This document shows positions 1 to 9,741 of a stretch of 64,000 nucleotides of DNA, one piece after another. The first letter of the stretch is position 1. Every line of letters begins with the position of its first letter. A program made the translations under genes and the position numbers. Location of the stretch: assembly GCF_005862235.1 (NCBI RefSeq), contig NZ_VCEK01000002.1, forward strand, positions 892,534 to 956,533, in the 5' to 3' direction. Under the pieces are notes generated by a model. That model was given only the letters and a program-made list of their open reading frames with translations, had not been told where the DNA came from and searched no databases. The stretch is from Saccharomonospora piscinae. GTDB lineage: Bacteria; Actinomycetota; Actinomycetes; Mycobacteriales; Pseudonocardiaceae.

Positions 1-6
1 ACTGGG

Positions 7-1002
7 ATGACTGTGCCGACTGTGCCGACTGGGCCGTTCGAGATCACGGGGTCCGCCGCGTTCGCGACGGTGCAGCCGGTGCTCGCACAGGCCGAGGCCG
101 CGGCCACCGTGTCCACCGGTGAGGCGATCGCGTTCTGGGTTCTCGGCCCGATCGCCCTCGCCGGCGCGCTCGGCATGGTGTTCGCCCGCAACGCGGTCCA
201 CTCGGCACTGTGGCTCGTGCTGACGATGCTCTCGCTCGGGTTGCTGTACCTCACGCAGCAGGCGCAGTTCCTCGGCTTCACGCAGATCATCGTCTACACC
301 GGCGCGATCATGATGCTGTTCCTGTTCGTGCTCATGCTGGTGGGTCGTGAGTCGTCCGACTCCGTGGTGGAAGTGCTGCGCGGGCAACGCCTGCTCGCGG
401 GCCTCGTCGGTGTGGGGGTGGCCGTGCTGCTCGCCGCCGCGCTGACCCGCTCCGTCGCGGAGGTCACCCCGGCGCAGCCGCTCGACCCGTGGAGCGCCGA
501 GGGCGGCGGTGCGGGCGGCCTCGGCCGTGTCATCTTCAGCGACTACCTGTTCCCGTTCGAGCTGACCGCCGCGTTGCTGATCACGGCGGCGATGGCCGGC
601 ATGCTGCTGTCGTTCACCTCCCGCAACATCCAGGGCGGCAAGCGCACGCAGAAGGAACTCGTGCTCGCCAGGTTCCGGGGTGAGTACGAGCGGCCGTCCC
701 CGAAGCCGGGGCCCGGCGTGTTCGCCACGTCGAACTCGGTGGCCACACCGGCACTGCTGCCCGACGGGTCCGTGGCGCCGGAGTCGCTGTCCGAGCTGAT
801 CGAGACCACGCCCACGGCGAAGTTGCAGGCGCACCGCGAGCGGATGAGCGGTGCGGAGCCGGGCCCGGACGCGCGGGCGCTCGTCGGCGGCGCTCCCGAA
901 GCGGCCGGTTCCGACGGCGCTGACGGCGCTGCCGGCGCCGACCTGGACGATCCCGACGGCAAGGGCCGCGGCGGTTCCGACAAGGGGGAGGACGAGTCGT
1001 GA
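7..1002 (+). CDS. nuoJ: NADH-quinone oxidoreductase subunit J
   Basis: Membrane-arm subunit J of proton-pumping complex I. Hydrophobic segments fill residues ~40-205, including the family-typical [19 protein letters not shown] stretch. The last ~115 residues are a hydrophilic Gly/Asp/Ala-rich tail, so the protein (331 aa) is much longer than the ~184-aa enterobacterial NuoJ; such tails occur in actinomycetes. The frame is open to the window edge and recognisable homology begins only near residue 37, so the true start is uncertain (GTG at 109 is an alternative). The stop overlaps the nuoK start by 4 bp, so the two are translationally coupled. The peripheral-arm genes should lie just upstream, outside the window. 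Confidence 0.93.
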   Translation: MTVPTVPTGPFEITGSAAFATVQPVLAQAEAAATVSTGEAIAFWVLGPIALAGALGMVFARNAVHSALWLVLTMLSLGLLYLTQQAQFLGFTQIIVYTGAIMMLFLFVLMLVGRESSDSVVEVLRGQRLLAGLVGVGVAVLLAAALTRSVAEVTPAQPLDPWSAEGGGAGGLGRVIFSDYLFPFELTAALLITAAMAGMLLSFTSRNIQGGKRTQKELVLARFRGEYERPSPKPGPGVFATSNSVATPALLPDGSVAPESLSELIETTPTAKLQAHRERMSGAEPGPDARALVGGAPEAAGSDGADGAAGADLDDPDGKGRGGSDKGEDES

Positions 1003-1298
1003 CCCCGACGTACTACCTGCTGTTGTCGGCGTTGCTGTTCACGATCGGCGCCGTCGGCGTCCTCGTGCGCCGCAACGCCATCGTGGTCTTCATGTGCATC
1101 GAGCTGATGCTCAACGCCGTGAACCTGTCACTGGTCACGTTCGCGCGGATCAACGGCTCCATCGACGGTCAGGTGATGGCGTTCTTCGTCATGGTCGTGG
1201 CCGCGGCGGAGGTCGTCGTCGGGTTGGCGATCATCATGTCGATCTTCCGGACCCGCCGGTCGGCCTCGGTCGACGACACCAACCTGCTGAAGTACTAG
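999..1298 (+). CDS. nuoK: NADH-quinone oxidoreductase subunit K
   Basis: Small membrane subunit (99 aa, the family length is ~100) of complex I, homologous to MrpC and to mitochondrial ND4L. Three transmembrane helices are visible. Helix 2 holds the conserved buried glutamates (sequences [11 protein letters not shown] and [13 protein letters not shown]), which belong to the proton-translocation path. The GTG start lies in a GTGA overlap with the nuoJ stop. The next gene, nuoL, follows after 22 bp. The assignment is secure from length, motif and operon position. Confidence 0.96.
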   Translation: MTPTYYLLLSALLFTIGAVGVLVRRNAIVVFMCIELMLNAVNLSLVTFARINGSIDGQVMAFFVMVVAAAEVVVGLAIIMSIFRTRRSASVDDTNLLKY

Positions 1299-1320
1299 CT
1301 ACCAACCACAGGGAACTACC

Positions 1321-3219
1321 TTGATCGCATCATCGTGGCTGCTGGTCGCGTTTCCCGCGCTCGGCGCCCTCGTCCTGTTGGTCGGTGGGAACCGCACCAA
1401 CGCGTGGGGGCACCTGCTCGGGTGCGCGACGGTCATCGCGTCGTTCGTCTACGGCTTGGCACTGTTCTTCAGCGAGTCGCTGTCGGAGGCCACCGACACC
1501 ACGGTCTACTCGTGGATCCCGGTCGAGGCGTTGCAGGTCGACTTCGGACTGCGCGTCGACCCGCTGTCGGTGACGTTCGTCCTGCTGATCACCGGTGTCG
1601 GATCACTGATCCACATCTACTCGATCGGCTACATGTCCGACGACGCCGCCCGGCGCCGCTTCTTCGGCTACCTCAACCTGTTCGTCGCCGCCATGCTCGT
1701 GCTGGTGCTCGGCAACAGCTTCGTGATGCTGTACCTGGGCTGGGAGGGCGTCGGTCTCGCGTCCTACCTGCTGATCGGCTGGTACCAGGACCGGCCGTCG
1801 GCGGCCACGGCCGCGAAGAAGGCGTTCCTCATGAACCGCGTCGGTGACGTGGGGCTGGCGCTGGCGATCTTCCTGATGTTCAAGTACATCGGCAGCACGA
1901 GCTACGCCGAGGTGTTCGCGGGCATCGGCGACCTGTCGCCCGGTGTGATCACCGCGATCGCGTTGCTGCTGCTGCTCGGCGCGTGCGGCAAGTCGGGCCA
2001 GTTCCCGCTCCAGGCGTGGTTGCCCGACGCGATGGAGGGCCCCACTCCGGTGTCGGCGCTCATCCACGCCGCCACGATGGTCACGGCGGGCGTCTACCTG
2101 ATCGCCCGCGCCGCGCCGATCTACAACCTCACCGAGGACGGCAGGCTGGTCGTCACGATCATCGGCGCGTTCACGCTGCTGCTCGGCGCGATCATCGGCT
2201 GTGCCTACGACGACATCAAGAAGGTGCTCGCCTACTCCACGGTGAGCCAGATCGGTTACATGATGCTCGCCGTGGGGCTGGGGCCCGTCGGCTACGCACT
2301 GGGCATCGCCCACCTGCTCACCCACGGCTTCTTCAAGGCGGGACTCTTCCTCGGGGCCGGGTCGGTCATGCACGCCATGAACGACGAGGTCGACATGCGC
2401 AAGTTCGGTGGCCTCGCGAAGAAGATGCCCATCACCGCGGGCACCTTCGTGATCGGCTACCTCGCGATCATCGGCTTTCCGTTCCTGTCCGGCTTCTACA
2501 CCAAGGACGCCATCATCGAGGCCGCGTTCGGGCAGGAGGGCTGGCGCGGCTGGGTCTTCGGCGGCGCCGCACTGCTCGCGGCGGGCATCACCGGCTTCTA
2601 CATGACCCGACTCGTGCTGCTGACGTTCTTCGGCAAGCAGCGGTGGCGGGAGACGACCTCGGCCGACGGCAGGGAGTTCCACCCGCACGAGTCCCCGGCG
2701 GTGATGACCGGGCCGATGATCGTCCTCGCGGTCGGCTCGGTGATCGCGGGCTTCCTGCTCATCTCCGGCGACACGCTCGCGGAGTTCCTGACTCCCTCGG
2801 TGGGCGCACTCGCCGAGTCCGAACACGGCGTCCTGCCGCATGCGCTGGTGCCCTGGCTGACGGTGGGCCTGTCCGGGCTCGGCGTGCTGCTCGCCTGGGC
2901 GCTGTTCGGCCGGCGCCCGACGCCGGTCGAGCGGCCCGAGCGCGTGTCGTGGCCCGTGCGGGCCGCCCGTAAGGACCTGTACGGCAACGCGCTCAACGAG
3001 ACGCTCGTCGCCACGCCGGGGCTGTGGCTCACCCGCTTCTCCGTGTTCCTCGACAACCGGGGTGTCGACGGCGCGGTGAACGGGCTCGCGGCCTCACTCG
3101 GCGGCGGATCGAGCCGCCTGCGCCGCCTCCAGACCGGGTTCGTGCGGTCGTACGCGTTGTCGATGCTCGGCGGGTCGTTCCTGCTCGTCGCCGCACTGCT
3201 GTTGGTGAGGTTCTCATGA
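1321..3219 (+). CDS. nuoL: NADH-quinone oxidoreductase subunit L
   Basis: Antiporter-like proton-channel subunit of complex I (632 aa; E. coli NuoL is 613). It starts with TTG, preceded by an AGGGAA ribosome site. The antiporter core is clear: [15 protein letters not shown], the broken-helix segment [20 protein letters not shown] and the following [11 protein letters not shown], then a C-terminal hydrophilic region and a last transmembrane helix that belongs to the lateral-helix part of NuoL. Its TGA stop overlaps the nuoM ATG (ATGA), so translation is probably coupled. Nothing indicates damage or transfer. Confidence 0.96.
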   Translation: MIASSWLLVAFPALGALVLLVGGNRTNAWGHLLGCATVIASFVYGLALFFSESLSEATDTTVYSWIPVEALQVDFGLRVDPLSVTFVLLITGVGSLIHIYSIGYMSDDAARRRFFGYLNLFVAAMLVLVLGNSFVMLYLGWEGVGLASYLLIGWYQDRPSAATAAKKAFLMNRVGDVGLALAIFLMFKYIGSTSYAEVFAGIGDLSPGVITAIALLLLLGACGKSGQFPLQAWLPDAMEGPTPVSALIHAATMVTAGVYLIARAAPIYNLTEDGRLVVTIIGAFTLLLGAIIGCAYDDIKKVLAYSTVSQIGYMMLAVGLGPVGYALGIAHLLTHGFFKAGLFLGAGSVMHAMNDEVDMRKFGGLAKKMPITAGTFVIGYLAIIGFPFLSGFYTKDAIIEAAFGQEGWRGWVFGGAALLAAGITGFYMTRLVLLTFFGKQRWRETTSADGREFHPHESPAVMTGPMIVLAVGSVIAGFLLISGDTLAEFLTPSVGALAESEHGVLPHALVPWLTVGLSGLGVLLAWALFGRRPTPVERPERVSWPVRAARKDLYGNALNETLVATPGLWLTRFSVFLDNRGVDGAVNGLAASLGGGSSRLRRLQTGFVRSYALSMLGGSFLLVAALLLVRFS

Positions 3220-4763
3220 GTTGGCTCGTTGCCCTGATCCTGCTGCCGCTGGCCGGCGCCCTCGCGGTCGCCGGGCTGCGCTCGAACGACCGGGCGGCGA
3301 CGCTGACGGCGTTGGGCGTGTCCGTGGCCGAGTTGCTGCTGGTCGTGCCCACCTGGCTGGCCTACGACCCCGGTGGGGAGCGCATCCAGCAGGTCACGTC
3401 GTTCGACTGGATCCCGGCGCTGGGCGTCCACGTCTCGTTCGGCATCGACGGCATCGCACTCGTGATGATCGCGGTGATCGCGCTGCTGGTTCCCGTGGTG
3501 ATCGGCCTGCTGAACTCCACCGACCGGCTGCCCGAGGGGCGCACCGCGGGCGGGTTCCTGTCGCTGATCCTGCTGCAGCAGGCACTGACCGTCGCCGTGT
3601 TCGCCGCGACCGACGTGTTCCTGTTCTACGTGCTGTTCGAGGTCATGCTGGTGCCGATGTACTTCCTCATCGGCTTCTACGGCGGGCCGAGGCGGCAGTA
3701 CGCGGCCGTCAAGTTCTTCCTCTACTCGTTCCTCGGCGGGCTGATCATGCTCGCCTCCGCCATCGGCGCCTACTCGCTGGCCTCCGAGGAGCTGGGCAGC
3801 GGCACGTTCGACTGGGCCACGCTGGTCTCGGTGGTCAGCGAGGCCCCGCTGGACACGCAGATCTGGCTGTTCCTCGGGTTCTTCCTCGCGTTCGCCATCA
3901 AGGCACCGCTGGTGCCGTTCCACACATGGCTGCCGGACGCGGCGGGGCAGGCACCGATCGCGGTCACCGTGCTGCTGGTCGGCGTGCTCGACAAGGTCGG
4001 CACGTTCGGGTTCCTCCGCTACAGCGTGCCGATGTTCCCCGACGCGAGTGCGCAACTCGCGCCGCTGGTTCTGGTGCTCGCCGTGCTCGGCGTGATCTAC
4101 GGCTCGATCCTCGCGGCGGGCCAGCAGGACATGAAGCGGTTCGTGGCGTACGTGTCGATCGCCCACTTCGGATTCATCGCGCTCGGCATCTTCGCGTTCA
4201 CGCCGCAGGCCACGGTCGGCGCGGCGACGTACATGCTCAACCACAGCCTCGCCACCGGCATGCTGATCCTCGTGGTCGGCCTGGTCGCCGCGCGCGGCGG
4301 CTCCACCCGGATCTCCGACTACGGCGGCATGTTCAAGGTGACGCCGATCCTCGGTGGAATGCTGTTGCTCGCGGGGATGTCCACCATCTCGCTGCCCGGG
4401 ACCAACTCGTTCGTGAGCGAGTTCCTGGTGCTGCTGGGCGCGTTCGACTCCCGGCCCGTCTTCGCGATCATCGCGACGGTGGGCATGGTGCTCGCCGCCG
4501 CGTACGTGCTGTGGCTGTACCAGCGGATCATGACCGGGCCCGTCGGGGGCAATGCCCTGGTCGGGGTCGGTGGGGGCCCGGGTACGGCCGTGGCGCCCGA
4601 GGCCGGGGCCCGCAAAGCCATCCGTGACCTCTCCGGCAGGGAAATCGCGGTGCTCGCACCGCTCGTCGTGTTGATCGTCGGCCTCGGCTTCTACCCGGAG
4701 CCGGTGCTCGACACGGTGACGCCGTCGGTGGAAGCGACACTGCAAGCGGTGCAGGAAAGGTAA
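3216..4763 (+). CDS. nuoM: NADH-quinone oxidoreductase subunit M
   Basis: Second antiporter-like subunit of complex I (515 aa; E. coli NuoM is 509). The ATG at 3216 was chosen because it sits in an ATGA overlap with nuoL and gives a normal-length protein; the open frame extends upstream to 3024, but that part lies inside nuoL. Family signatures include [19 protein letters not shown] and the broken-helix motif [19 protein letters not shown]. The stop TAA shares its last base with the nuoN ATG. Integral cytoplasmic-membrane protein translocating protons during NADH oxidation. Confidence 0.96.
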   Translation: MSWLVALILLPLAGALAVAGLRSNDRAATLTALGVSVAELLLVVPTWLAYDPGGERIQQVTSFDWIPALGVHVSFGIDGIALVMIAVIALLVPVVIGLLNSTDRLPEGRTAGGFLSLILLQQALTVAVFAATDVFLFYVLFEVMLVPMYFLIGFYGGPRRQYAAVKFFLYSFLGGLIMLASAIGAYSLASEELGSGTFDWATLVSVVSEAPLDTQIWLFLGFFLAFAIKAPLVPFHTWLPDAAGQAPIAVTVLLVGVLDKVGTFGFLRYSVPMFPDASAQLAPLVLVLAVLGVIYGSILAAGQQDMKRFVAYVSIAHFGFIALGIFAFTPQATVGAATYMLNHSLATGMLILVVGLVAARGGSTRISDYGGMFKVTPILGGMLLLAGMSTISLPGTNSFVSEFLVLLGAFDSRPVFAIIATVGMVLAAAYVLWLYQRIMTGPVGGNALVGVGGGPGTAVAPEAGARKAIRDLSGREIAVLAPLVVLIVGLGFYPEPVLDTVTPSVEATLQAVQER

Positions 4764-6343
4764 TGCCAGCCGTGTTGAACCTTCATCTCGCCCAGCAGGG
4801 GCCGATCGAGGCGCCCGCCATCGACTACGCGGCCGTCATGCCGCTGCTGATCGTGCTCGGCGTGGCGTGCCTCGGTGTGCTGCTGGAGGCGTTCCTGTCA
4901 CCCGAGCGGCGCTGGACGGCGCAGGTGACGCTGAGCCTGCTGGCCGTGGTCGGCGCCGGTCTCGCCCTGGCCCTCTACGTGCCCGACGCGCCCGAACGCG
5001 GCACCACGACGCTGAGCGGCACGCTGGCGATCGACGGACCGGCCCTGTTCCTCTGGGGCACGCTGCTAGCGCTGGCGGTGGCCGCGCTGCTGCTGATCGC
5101 CGACCGCACGGTCGAGCAGGGCGGGGCGTTCGTGGCCGAGGCGGGCATCAGCCCCGGCACCTACCAGGACGCCGAGCAGGCGGCGACCAAGCCGATGCAG
5201 ACCGAGATCTTCCCGCTGACGCTGTTCGCGCTCGGCGGCATGATGGCGTTCACCGCGGCCAACGACCTGCTCACGATGTTCGTCGCACTGGAAGTGCTGA
5301 GCCTGCCGCTGTATCTGATGTGCGCGCTGGCGCGCAGGCGGCGGCTGCTGTCGCAGGAGGCGGCGGTCAAGTACTTCCTGCTCGGCGCCTTCGCCAGTGC
5401 CTTCTTCCTGTACGGCCTCGCGCTGCTCTACGGCTACGCCGGGTCGGTGCGGCTTTCCGACATCGCCAACGCCACGGCGGGCACCGACCGGTCGGACACG
5501 CTGCTGTTCGCGGGACTGGGCCTGCTCATGGTCGGCCTGCTGTTCAAGGCGTCCGTCGGTCCCTTCCACACGTGGACGCCGGACGTCTACCAGGGCGCGC
5601 CGACGCCGGTCACCGCGTTCATGGCCGCGTGCACCAAGGTCGCCGCGTTCGGCGGCATGCTGCGGGTGCTCACCGTGGGCTTCGAGTCGACGAACTGGGA
5701 GTGGCGCGGGGTGCTGTGGGGCGTCGCCATCGTGTCGATGGCGATCGGCGCGGTGCTGGGGCTCACCCAGACCGACGTCAAGCGCATGATCGCCTACTCG
5801 TCGATCGCCCACGCCGGGTTCCTGCTGGTGGGCACCATGGCGCTGACCGAAGAGGGCCTGTCGGGCACGCTGTTCTACCTCCTCGCCTACGGCTTCACGA
5901 CGCTGGCCGCGTTCGGCGTCGTCTCGCTGGTGCGCGACGCGGGCGGTGAGGCCACGCACCTGTCGGCGTGGGCGGGCCTGGCGAAGCGGTCCCCGTTGCT
6001 GGCGGCGGTGTTCACGTTCCTGCTGTTCGCGCTCGCCGGCATTCCGCTCACGAGCGGGTTCGTCGGGAAGTTCGTGGTGTTCTCGGCGGCACTGTCCGAC
6101 GGTATGGCGCCGCTCGTGGTGATCGGGCTGGTGTTCAGCGCCGTGGCCGCTTTCTTCTACCTGCGTGTCGTGGTGCTGATGTACTTCTCGAAGCCCGCGG
6201 ACGACGGCCCCACGGTCAGCGTGCCGGGGACGTTCACCACCGCCGCTATCACGCTGGGCGTGGTGATCACGCTGCTGCTCGGGATCGCGCCGACGTTCGC
6301 TCTCGACTGGGCCGGTGCCGGAGGCTTCGCGATCGCGTCGTGA
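4763..6343 (+). CDS. nuoN: NADH-quinone oxidoreductase subunit N
   Basis: Third antiporter-like subunit and last gene of the nuo operon (526 aa, longer than the 485 aa of E. coli NuoN). Motifs include FVALEVLSLPLYLMCAL, KASVGPFHTWTPDVYQGAP and the late-helix segment IPLTSGFVGKF. The ATG overlaps the nuoM stop by one base. No terminator hairpin is obvious before the next gene, which begins 39 bp downstream and has its own promoter-like sequence, so the end of the nuo transcript is not defined here. Confidence 0.96.
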   Translation: MPAVLNLHLAQQGPIEAPAIDYAAVMPLLIVLGVACLGVLLEAFLSPERRWTAQVTLSLLAVVGAGLALALYVPDAPERGTTTLSGTLAIDGPALFLWGTLLALAVAALLLIADRTVEQGGAFVAEAGISPGTYQDAEQAATKPMQTEIFPLTLFALGGMMAFTAANDLLTMFVALEVLSLPLYLMCALARRRRLLSQEAAVKYFLLGAFASAFFLYGLALLYGYAGSVRLSDIANATAGTDRSDTLLFAGLGLLMVGLLFKASVGPFHTWTPDVYQGAPTPVTAFMAACTKVAAFGGMLRVLTVGFESTNWEWRGVLWGVAIVSMAIGAVLGLTQTDVKRMIAYSSIAHAGFLLVGTMALTEEGLSGTLFYLLAYGFTTLAAFGVVSLVRDAGGEATHLSAWAGLAKRSPLLAAVFTFLLFALAGIPLTSGFVGKFVVFSAALSDGMAPLVVIGLVFSAVAAFFYLRVVVLMYFSKPADDGPTVSVPGTFTTAAITLGVVITLLLGIAPTFALDWAGAGGFAIAS

Positions 6344-6382
6344 CGAGGCGCGGCTGTCGGAGGTGGCGGCTAGCCTGCGGTC

Positions 6383-6763
6383 ATGGTCCAGATCACGGTC
6401 ACGCCGGACTGCGGTAACGCCCCCAGGAAACAGGTGCTGCGCGACTACGTCATCGCGCTGGTGGAGCACGACACGGAAGCGCTGCGCTCGGCCGTCGCCG
6501 ACGATGTCGAGTGGGAGATCGTCGGAGCGCGCACTGTTCGAGGGTGGGCCGACTTCGCCGCCGCGGTGGAGTCGGCCTTCGAGCAGCGGCCGGAGACGGT
6601 GCGGTTGGACAGCATCCTCACGCACGGGAGCGAGGGAGCGGTCAGCAGCCGCATGATCTTCACTGGGCGAGGCGAGTTGCGCTGCTGTGACGTCTACCGG
6701 TTCAGCGGCCACAGCAAAACCGCGAAGATCAAGCGCAGCACGTCCTACTGGATCGAGCTGTGA
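6383..6763 (+). CDS. NTF2-like / SnoaL-like small protein
   Basis: 126-aa protein with the size and pattern of the NTF2-like superfamily: an N-terminal helix (KQVLRDYVIALVEHDTEAL), then DDVEWEIVGARTVRGWADF, which matches the SnoaL-type cone-shaped barrel, and alternating strands to the end (SYWIEL). Members include isomerases, hydrolases and non-enzymatic ligand-binding proteins, so no reaction can be assigned. A TAGCCT hexamer lies 6 bp upstream of the ATG with no ribosome site between, which would suit a leaderless mRNA. It stands alone between nuoN and a convergent minus-strand cassette. Confidence 0.7.
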   Translation: MVQITVTPDCGNAPRKQVLRDYVIALVEHDTEALRSAVADDVEWEIVGARTVRGWADFAAAVESAFEQRPETVRLDSILTHGSEGAVSSRMIFTGRGELRCCDVYRFSGHSKTAKIKRSTSYWIEL

Positions 6764-6770
6764 GCGGTCC

Positions 6771-7466
6771 TCAGTCCAGGGTGGCGCGGAGCGCGGCCAC
6801 TCTGGACGCCAACCGGGACGGGCTGCCGGGGAACACGGCGATGTGCTCTCCGGCCCGGTGCAACCCGACCCGCCCGATGTCGAGATCGAGGTAGCAGACC
6901 ACGCCTTCCGCACTGACGCGCTCACCGCCGTCGGGCCGCCGTGCCACACGGAGGTAGCCGATTCCGTGTTCGGGCCGGGACAGCAGGTCGTGCAGCACGT
7001 GTGCCTCCTGCGCGTCGCCGTCCCGAAGTCGTTGCGCGGGGACGGTGAACGGCTCGAACTCCTCCGGCTCGTCCCAGCCGGGCAGCGTGTCGACCAGGAG
7101 GTCCGGCAACAGGTGCGCGGTGGCGGTGTCGAGGCGAACCCGTGTGTCGCACCGGACCGCGACGACCACCGACCGGCCGCGAGCGGCCACCAGCGCACTG
7201 TGTTCGGCCCGCGCCGAGCGCGTGTGGGCGATGTACTCGGTGTGCGGTCGGGCGAGGACGTGGAGCACGTCCTCGAACTCGGGTGTGAGCCGCTCGCCCC
7301 GCGTGAGTCCGGCGGCGGCGAGTTCGTCCAGCGTGCCCGCGGCGACGCGGGCGGCGGCGGACGGCGGAACGTAGCGAGCACCGCCTGCGAACACGGGGTG
7401 CGGGGTGTGGCAACCGATTCTCGACAGCGCGTCGAGCACCGTGTGCAGGGTCAACTCGGCCGCCAC
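6771..7466 (-). CDS. EspG-like ESX secretion-associated protein
   Basis: 231-aa protein resembling EspG, the cytosolic chaperone that binds PE/PPE substrates of ESX (type VII) secretion. Seen directly: LTLHTVLDALSRIG at the N-terminus, LTPEFEDVLHVLARPHTEY, the LLPDLLVDTLPGW segment and FPGSPSRLASRVAALRATL at the end, the domain order typical of actinobacterial EspG-family proteins. The GTG at 7466 was chosen because GAGGTAG stands directly upstream and the preceding gene stops 4 bp before. It is the last gene of a four-gene minus-strand cassette and follows its probable client, the PPE-like gene. No ESX core component is present nearby. Confidence 0.72.
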   Translation of the reverse strand: MAAELTLHTVLDALSRIGCHTPHPVFAGGARYVPPSAAARVAAGTLDELAAAGLTRGERLTPEFEDVLHVLARPHTEYIAHTRSARAEHSALVAARGRSVVVAVRCDTRVRLDTATAHLLPDLLVDTLPGWDEPEEFEPFTVPAQRLRDGDAQEAHVLHDLLSRPEHGIGYLRVARRPDGGERVSAEGVVCYLDLDIGRVGLHRAGEHIAVFPGSPSRLASRVAALRATLD

Positions 7467-7470
7467 CCGA

Positions 7471-8640
7471 CTACCTCGACGGTCGCTCACCGATGACCGG
7501 TGGTGCCGCCGTGGGCAGCGGGTCGCGGAACGTGTCGTCCGGGTCGGCCTCGCGCAGGTAGTCCGGGCGGCGGCGATCCTTGTCCTCGCCCGCACCGCGC
7601 GTGGCGCCCGCCGCGGGTATCCCGGCCGCGCCCCTGGGCGCGGCGCCCGTCGTGCCGGCCGGGGACGCAGTGCCGCCACGGGACGCGGCCGGCCGGCCGA
7701 CCGCCCCCGCCCCGCTTCGGCGGCCCGGGGGCGGCGGCGAGCCGGTCCGGGGTGTGGTGGGTGTCCGACCCGGGGCGTCCGTGCGCGGGGCCGGGCGCGG
7801 AGGGGCGCCTCCCACGGCAGGGGCGGACGCGGGCGAGCCGGTGTGCTGTGCCGATGGCGCAGGCGCGGTCGGCCGTCCTGGTTGTTGCTGCTCGTGGGAC
7901 GGATTGGTGACCACCGGCGACGAGGTGTGGGAGGCCGCCGCCTGCGTGCCGTCGGAGCGCTCCCGGGATGCCGGTAGTTCCGGCCGGCCGGCGTCCACCG
8001 CCGACCGGGACGAGGGCGCGCGGGAGTCGGGGGACGCGGAGGATTCGGTGTCGGCGGTGCCGGAGGCGGCCGGGCCCGTGCCGGGATCGGCGGCCCGCGC
8101 GTGCTCCTCCACCCGCGTGATCTCGATGCCCTCGCCGCGCAGTGGGGTGTAGTGCACCGGCACCGTGTCACCGTTGGCGGTGCTGGCCTGGTGGTAGGAG
8201 CGGAACGCGGCGACGTTGTGCCAGGCGTCGCGCTCGTAGCCGTCCAGCTTCGCCTCGAAGGAGTCGCCGCCGAGCAGATCCACGATCAGGTCTTCCTTGG
8301 TGGGTGCCGGTGGTTGCGGCGGTACGGGCACCACGCTGTCGCGGACGGTGCCGAAGGCGGTGATCTGGTCCGTCACGGCGCGGTCGGTGTCGCGCAGCAG
8401 CGCGCTGTCGGTTTCCACCGTGTGAGACAAGGGCCATGCAAGCAGTGCGGCTCGCTCACCAGCTCCGCCCTGCCAGCCGAGCCCGGTATCGGCGGTGGCT
8501 CGCACGTCGGCCGAGAGGTCCTCGAGCAGCCGTGTCAGTTGCTGCGCGGAAGCGGCGGCGGTTGCCAGGCTGTCGGAACCGTGGCCGCCGGTGACCTGCT
8601 CGTAGATCTGGGCCGCCGTGAGCGGAGTTTCGTTGACCAT
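7471..8640 (-). CDS. PPE-like ESX substrate protein, Pro/Ala/Ser-rich tail
   Basis: 389 aa. The N-terminal ~170 residues are predicted helical, with a W-Q-G (W56-Q57-G58) between two helices, like the W-x-G turn of WXG100 and PPE proteins. Beyond residue ~175 the chain is low complexity, rich in Pro, Ala, Ser, Gly and Thr, as in many cell-envelope or secreted actinobacterial PPE-like proteins. There is no Sec signal peptide. The ATG at 8640 has a good GGGAGG site. Lying just before an EspG-like chaperone gene it is plausibly that chaperone's client, exported by an ESX system encoded elsewhere (inference). Confidence 0.65.
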   Translation of the reverse strand: MVNETPLTAAQIYEQVTGGHGSDSLATAAASAQQLTRLLEDLSADVRATADTGLGWQGGAGERAALLAWPLSHTVETDSALLRDTDRAVTDQITAFGTVRDSVVPVPPQPPAPTKEDLIVDLLGGDSFEAKLDGYERDAWHNVAAFRSYHQASTANGDTVPVHYTPLRGEGIEITRVEEHARAADPGTGPAASGTADTESSASPDSRAPSSRSAVDAGRPELPASRERSDGTQAAASHTSSPVVTNPSHEQQQPGRPTAPAPSAQHTGSPASAPAVGGAPPRPAPRTDAPGRTPTTPRTGSPPPPGRRSGAGAVGRPAASRGGTASPAGTTGAAPRGAAGIPAAGATRGAGEDKDRRRPDYLREADPDDTFRDPLPTAAPPVIGERPSR

Positions 8641-8653
8641 GACCCTCCCGCCG

Positions 8654-9274
8654 TCAGTCGGTTGCCTTGATGTTGTCGATCACGTCGGTGGCGACCTCGT
8701 GCGCCGCGTCGCAGGGATCTTTCCTACCGACGGAATGGTGACCGAGGTAGACGTCGACGTTGACGTAGTCGGAGTCGCTGGTGCCGACGGTGATGAGGCA
8801 CTCGCCCTTATCTCGGTTGTCCAGGATGCCGTAGGAGATGGCGGGGTAGCCGCTCACGGATGGCGCTTCCAAGAAGTAGGCATGCTTGTAACTGTTCCGG
8901 TACAGGGCGGCCAAGCCGTCGTCGGTGAGCTGTGGGTAGGTGACCGCTATTTCGGCGTCGCTGCCCATATCGGCGTGCCAGGAGCAGGAAGGTCCGGCGA
9001 TCTCTGATTCGCTGCGTTTGGTTTCCGCGTTCTCGCCGAGATATTCGATGATCTGGTCGGCGGTGAGCGATGAGCAGGGTTCGTCGAGCAGGGCGTCGAT
9101 CTCCAAGGGATCGCTCACTGCGGGGACGCGGGGAGCGGTGCTCTCGGAGGAGAGTGCTGTCGGGATAGAGGTCGGGACGGCCGGTGTGGGCGCTCCACTG
9201 CTGGTGGGTGTCGAGCATCCTGTGATGAGCGCGGCGACGCTGACCAGCGCTATGGCGGCCGAGAAGTGCTTCAT
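8654..9274 (-). CDS. DUF3558-type lipoprotein
   Basis: 206-aa predicted lipoprotein: short charged start, hydrophobic segment and lipobox LITGC (Cys20), so it is exported and lipid-anchored. After a Ser/Thr/Pro linker comes a domain with DALLDEPCSSLTADQIIEYLG, a second Cys in GPSCSWHAD and ISYGILDNRDKGECLITVG; this is the pattern of DUF3558 lipoproteins of actinomycetes, whose function is unknown. The ATG overlaps the upstream gene's stop (ATGA). GC content is visibly lower here than in the flanking nuo and kor genes, suggesting a later-acquired or faster-evolving cassette. Confidence 0.75.
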   Translation of the reverse strand: MKHFSAAIALVSVAALITGCSTPTSSGAPTPAVPTSIPTALSSESTAPRVPAVSDPLEIDALLDEPCSSLTADQIIEYLGENAETKRSESEIAGPSCSWHADMGSDAEIAVTYPQLTDDGLAALYRNSYKHAYFLEAPSVSGYPAISYGILDNRDKGECLITVGTSDSDYVNVDVYLGHHSVGRKDPCDAAHEVATDVIDNIKATD

Positions 9275-9741
9275 TCCAGCGCGCCCATTCGCGCCGTCTC
9301 GGCTGCAGCCTCGTCCTCGGCGCCGACGTACCCGCCAAGAGCTGCGCGGAGTCGGTCCCGCATGTCCACGCAGTACCCGAGGCGTTCCTCCAGTGCGAGC
9401 TGCAATTCCGCGCCGGAAGCCCGCACCTTCTCGGCGTGTCCGACACTTGCGAAGTCCAGCCCCGGCTCCTGCGCGGAAGCGATGTCACGCGCCGCTCGGA
9501 TCGCTTCCCGGTAGTGGTCGGCGAAGTCGCCCCACTTGCGGACGAGCTGTTCGAGGACTTGGGTCTCGAGGGCGAACCCGTCGTCGTCGAGGGATGCTTG
9601 CGCGGCTGCGGTGCTGATGCGGGCTGCGCGGGCGAGAGGGGCGCCCTCCGTGTCCGGGGCGCCGGACGCTGTGGCATCCGGGGGTGGCCGGTAGATCGCT
9701 TCGCCACCCGGACGGGCTATTCCTCGAATCTCTCTCGCCAC
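9271..9741 (-). CDS. Unknown helical protein of ESX-linked cassette
   Basis: 156-aa soluble protein, not recognised. No signal peptide or membrane span. From residue ~35 it is predicted mostly helical (AARISTAAAQASLD, LEQLVRKWGDFADHYREAI, LRAALGGYVGAEDEAAAE), with a WGDFAD in a possible turn, so a WXG100-like helical hairpin that partners the PPE-like protein is possible but unproven. It is the first gene of the four-gene minus-strand cassette, GTG start with GGGGCA upstream, and its stop overlaps the DUF3558 lipoprotein start by 4 bp. Co-transcription with the EspG/PPE pair is likely. Confidence 0.55.
   Translation of the reverse strand: MAREIRGIARPGGEAIYRPPPDATASGAPDTEGAPLARAARISTAAAQASLDDDGFALETQVLEQLVRKWGDFADHYREAIRAARDIASAQEPGLDFASVGHAEKVRASGAELQLALEERLGYCVDMRDRLRAALGGYVGAEDEAAAETARMGALE

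Noticed and set aside
2598-4745. 715-codon minus-strand frame opposite nuoL/nuoM
   Set aside because: Arg/Gln/His/Glu-rich shadow of the nuo genes; no recognisable domain or start signals.
7500-8170. Plus-strand frames opposite the PPE-like gene
   Set aside because: They mirror the Pro/Ala/Gly-rich low-complexity coding region and have no ribosome site or domain.
6771-9741. Complete ESX secretion locus
   Set aside because: No EccA-E, mycosin or classical esxAB pair in or near the cassette.
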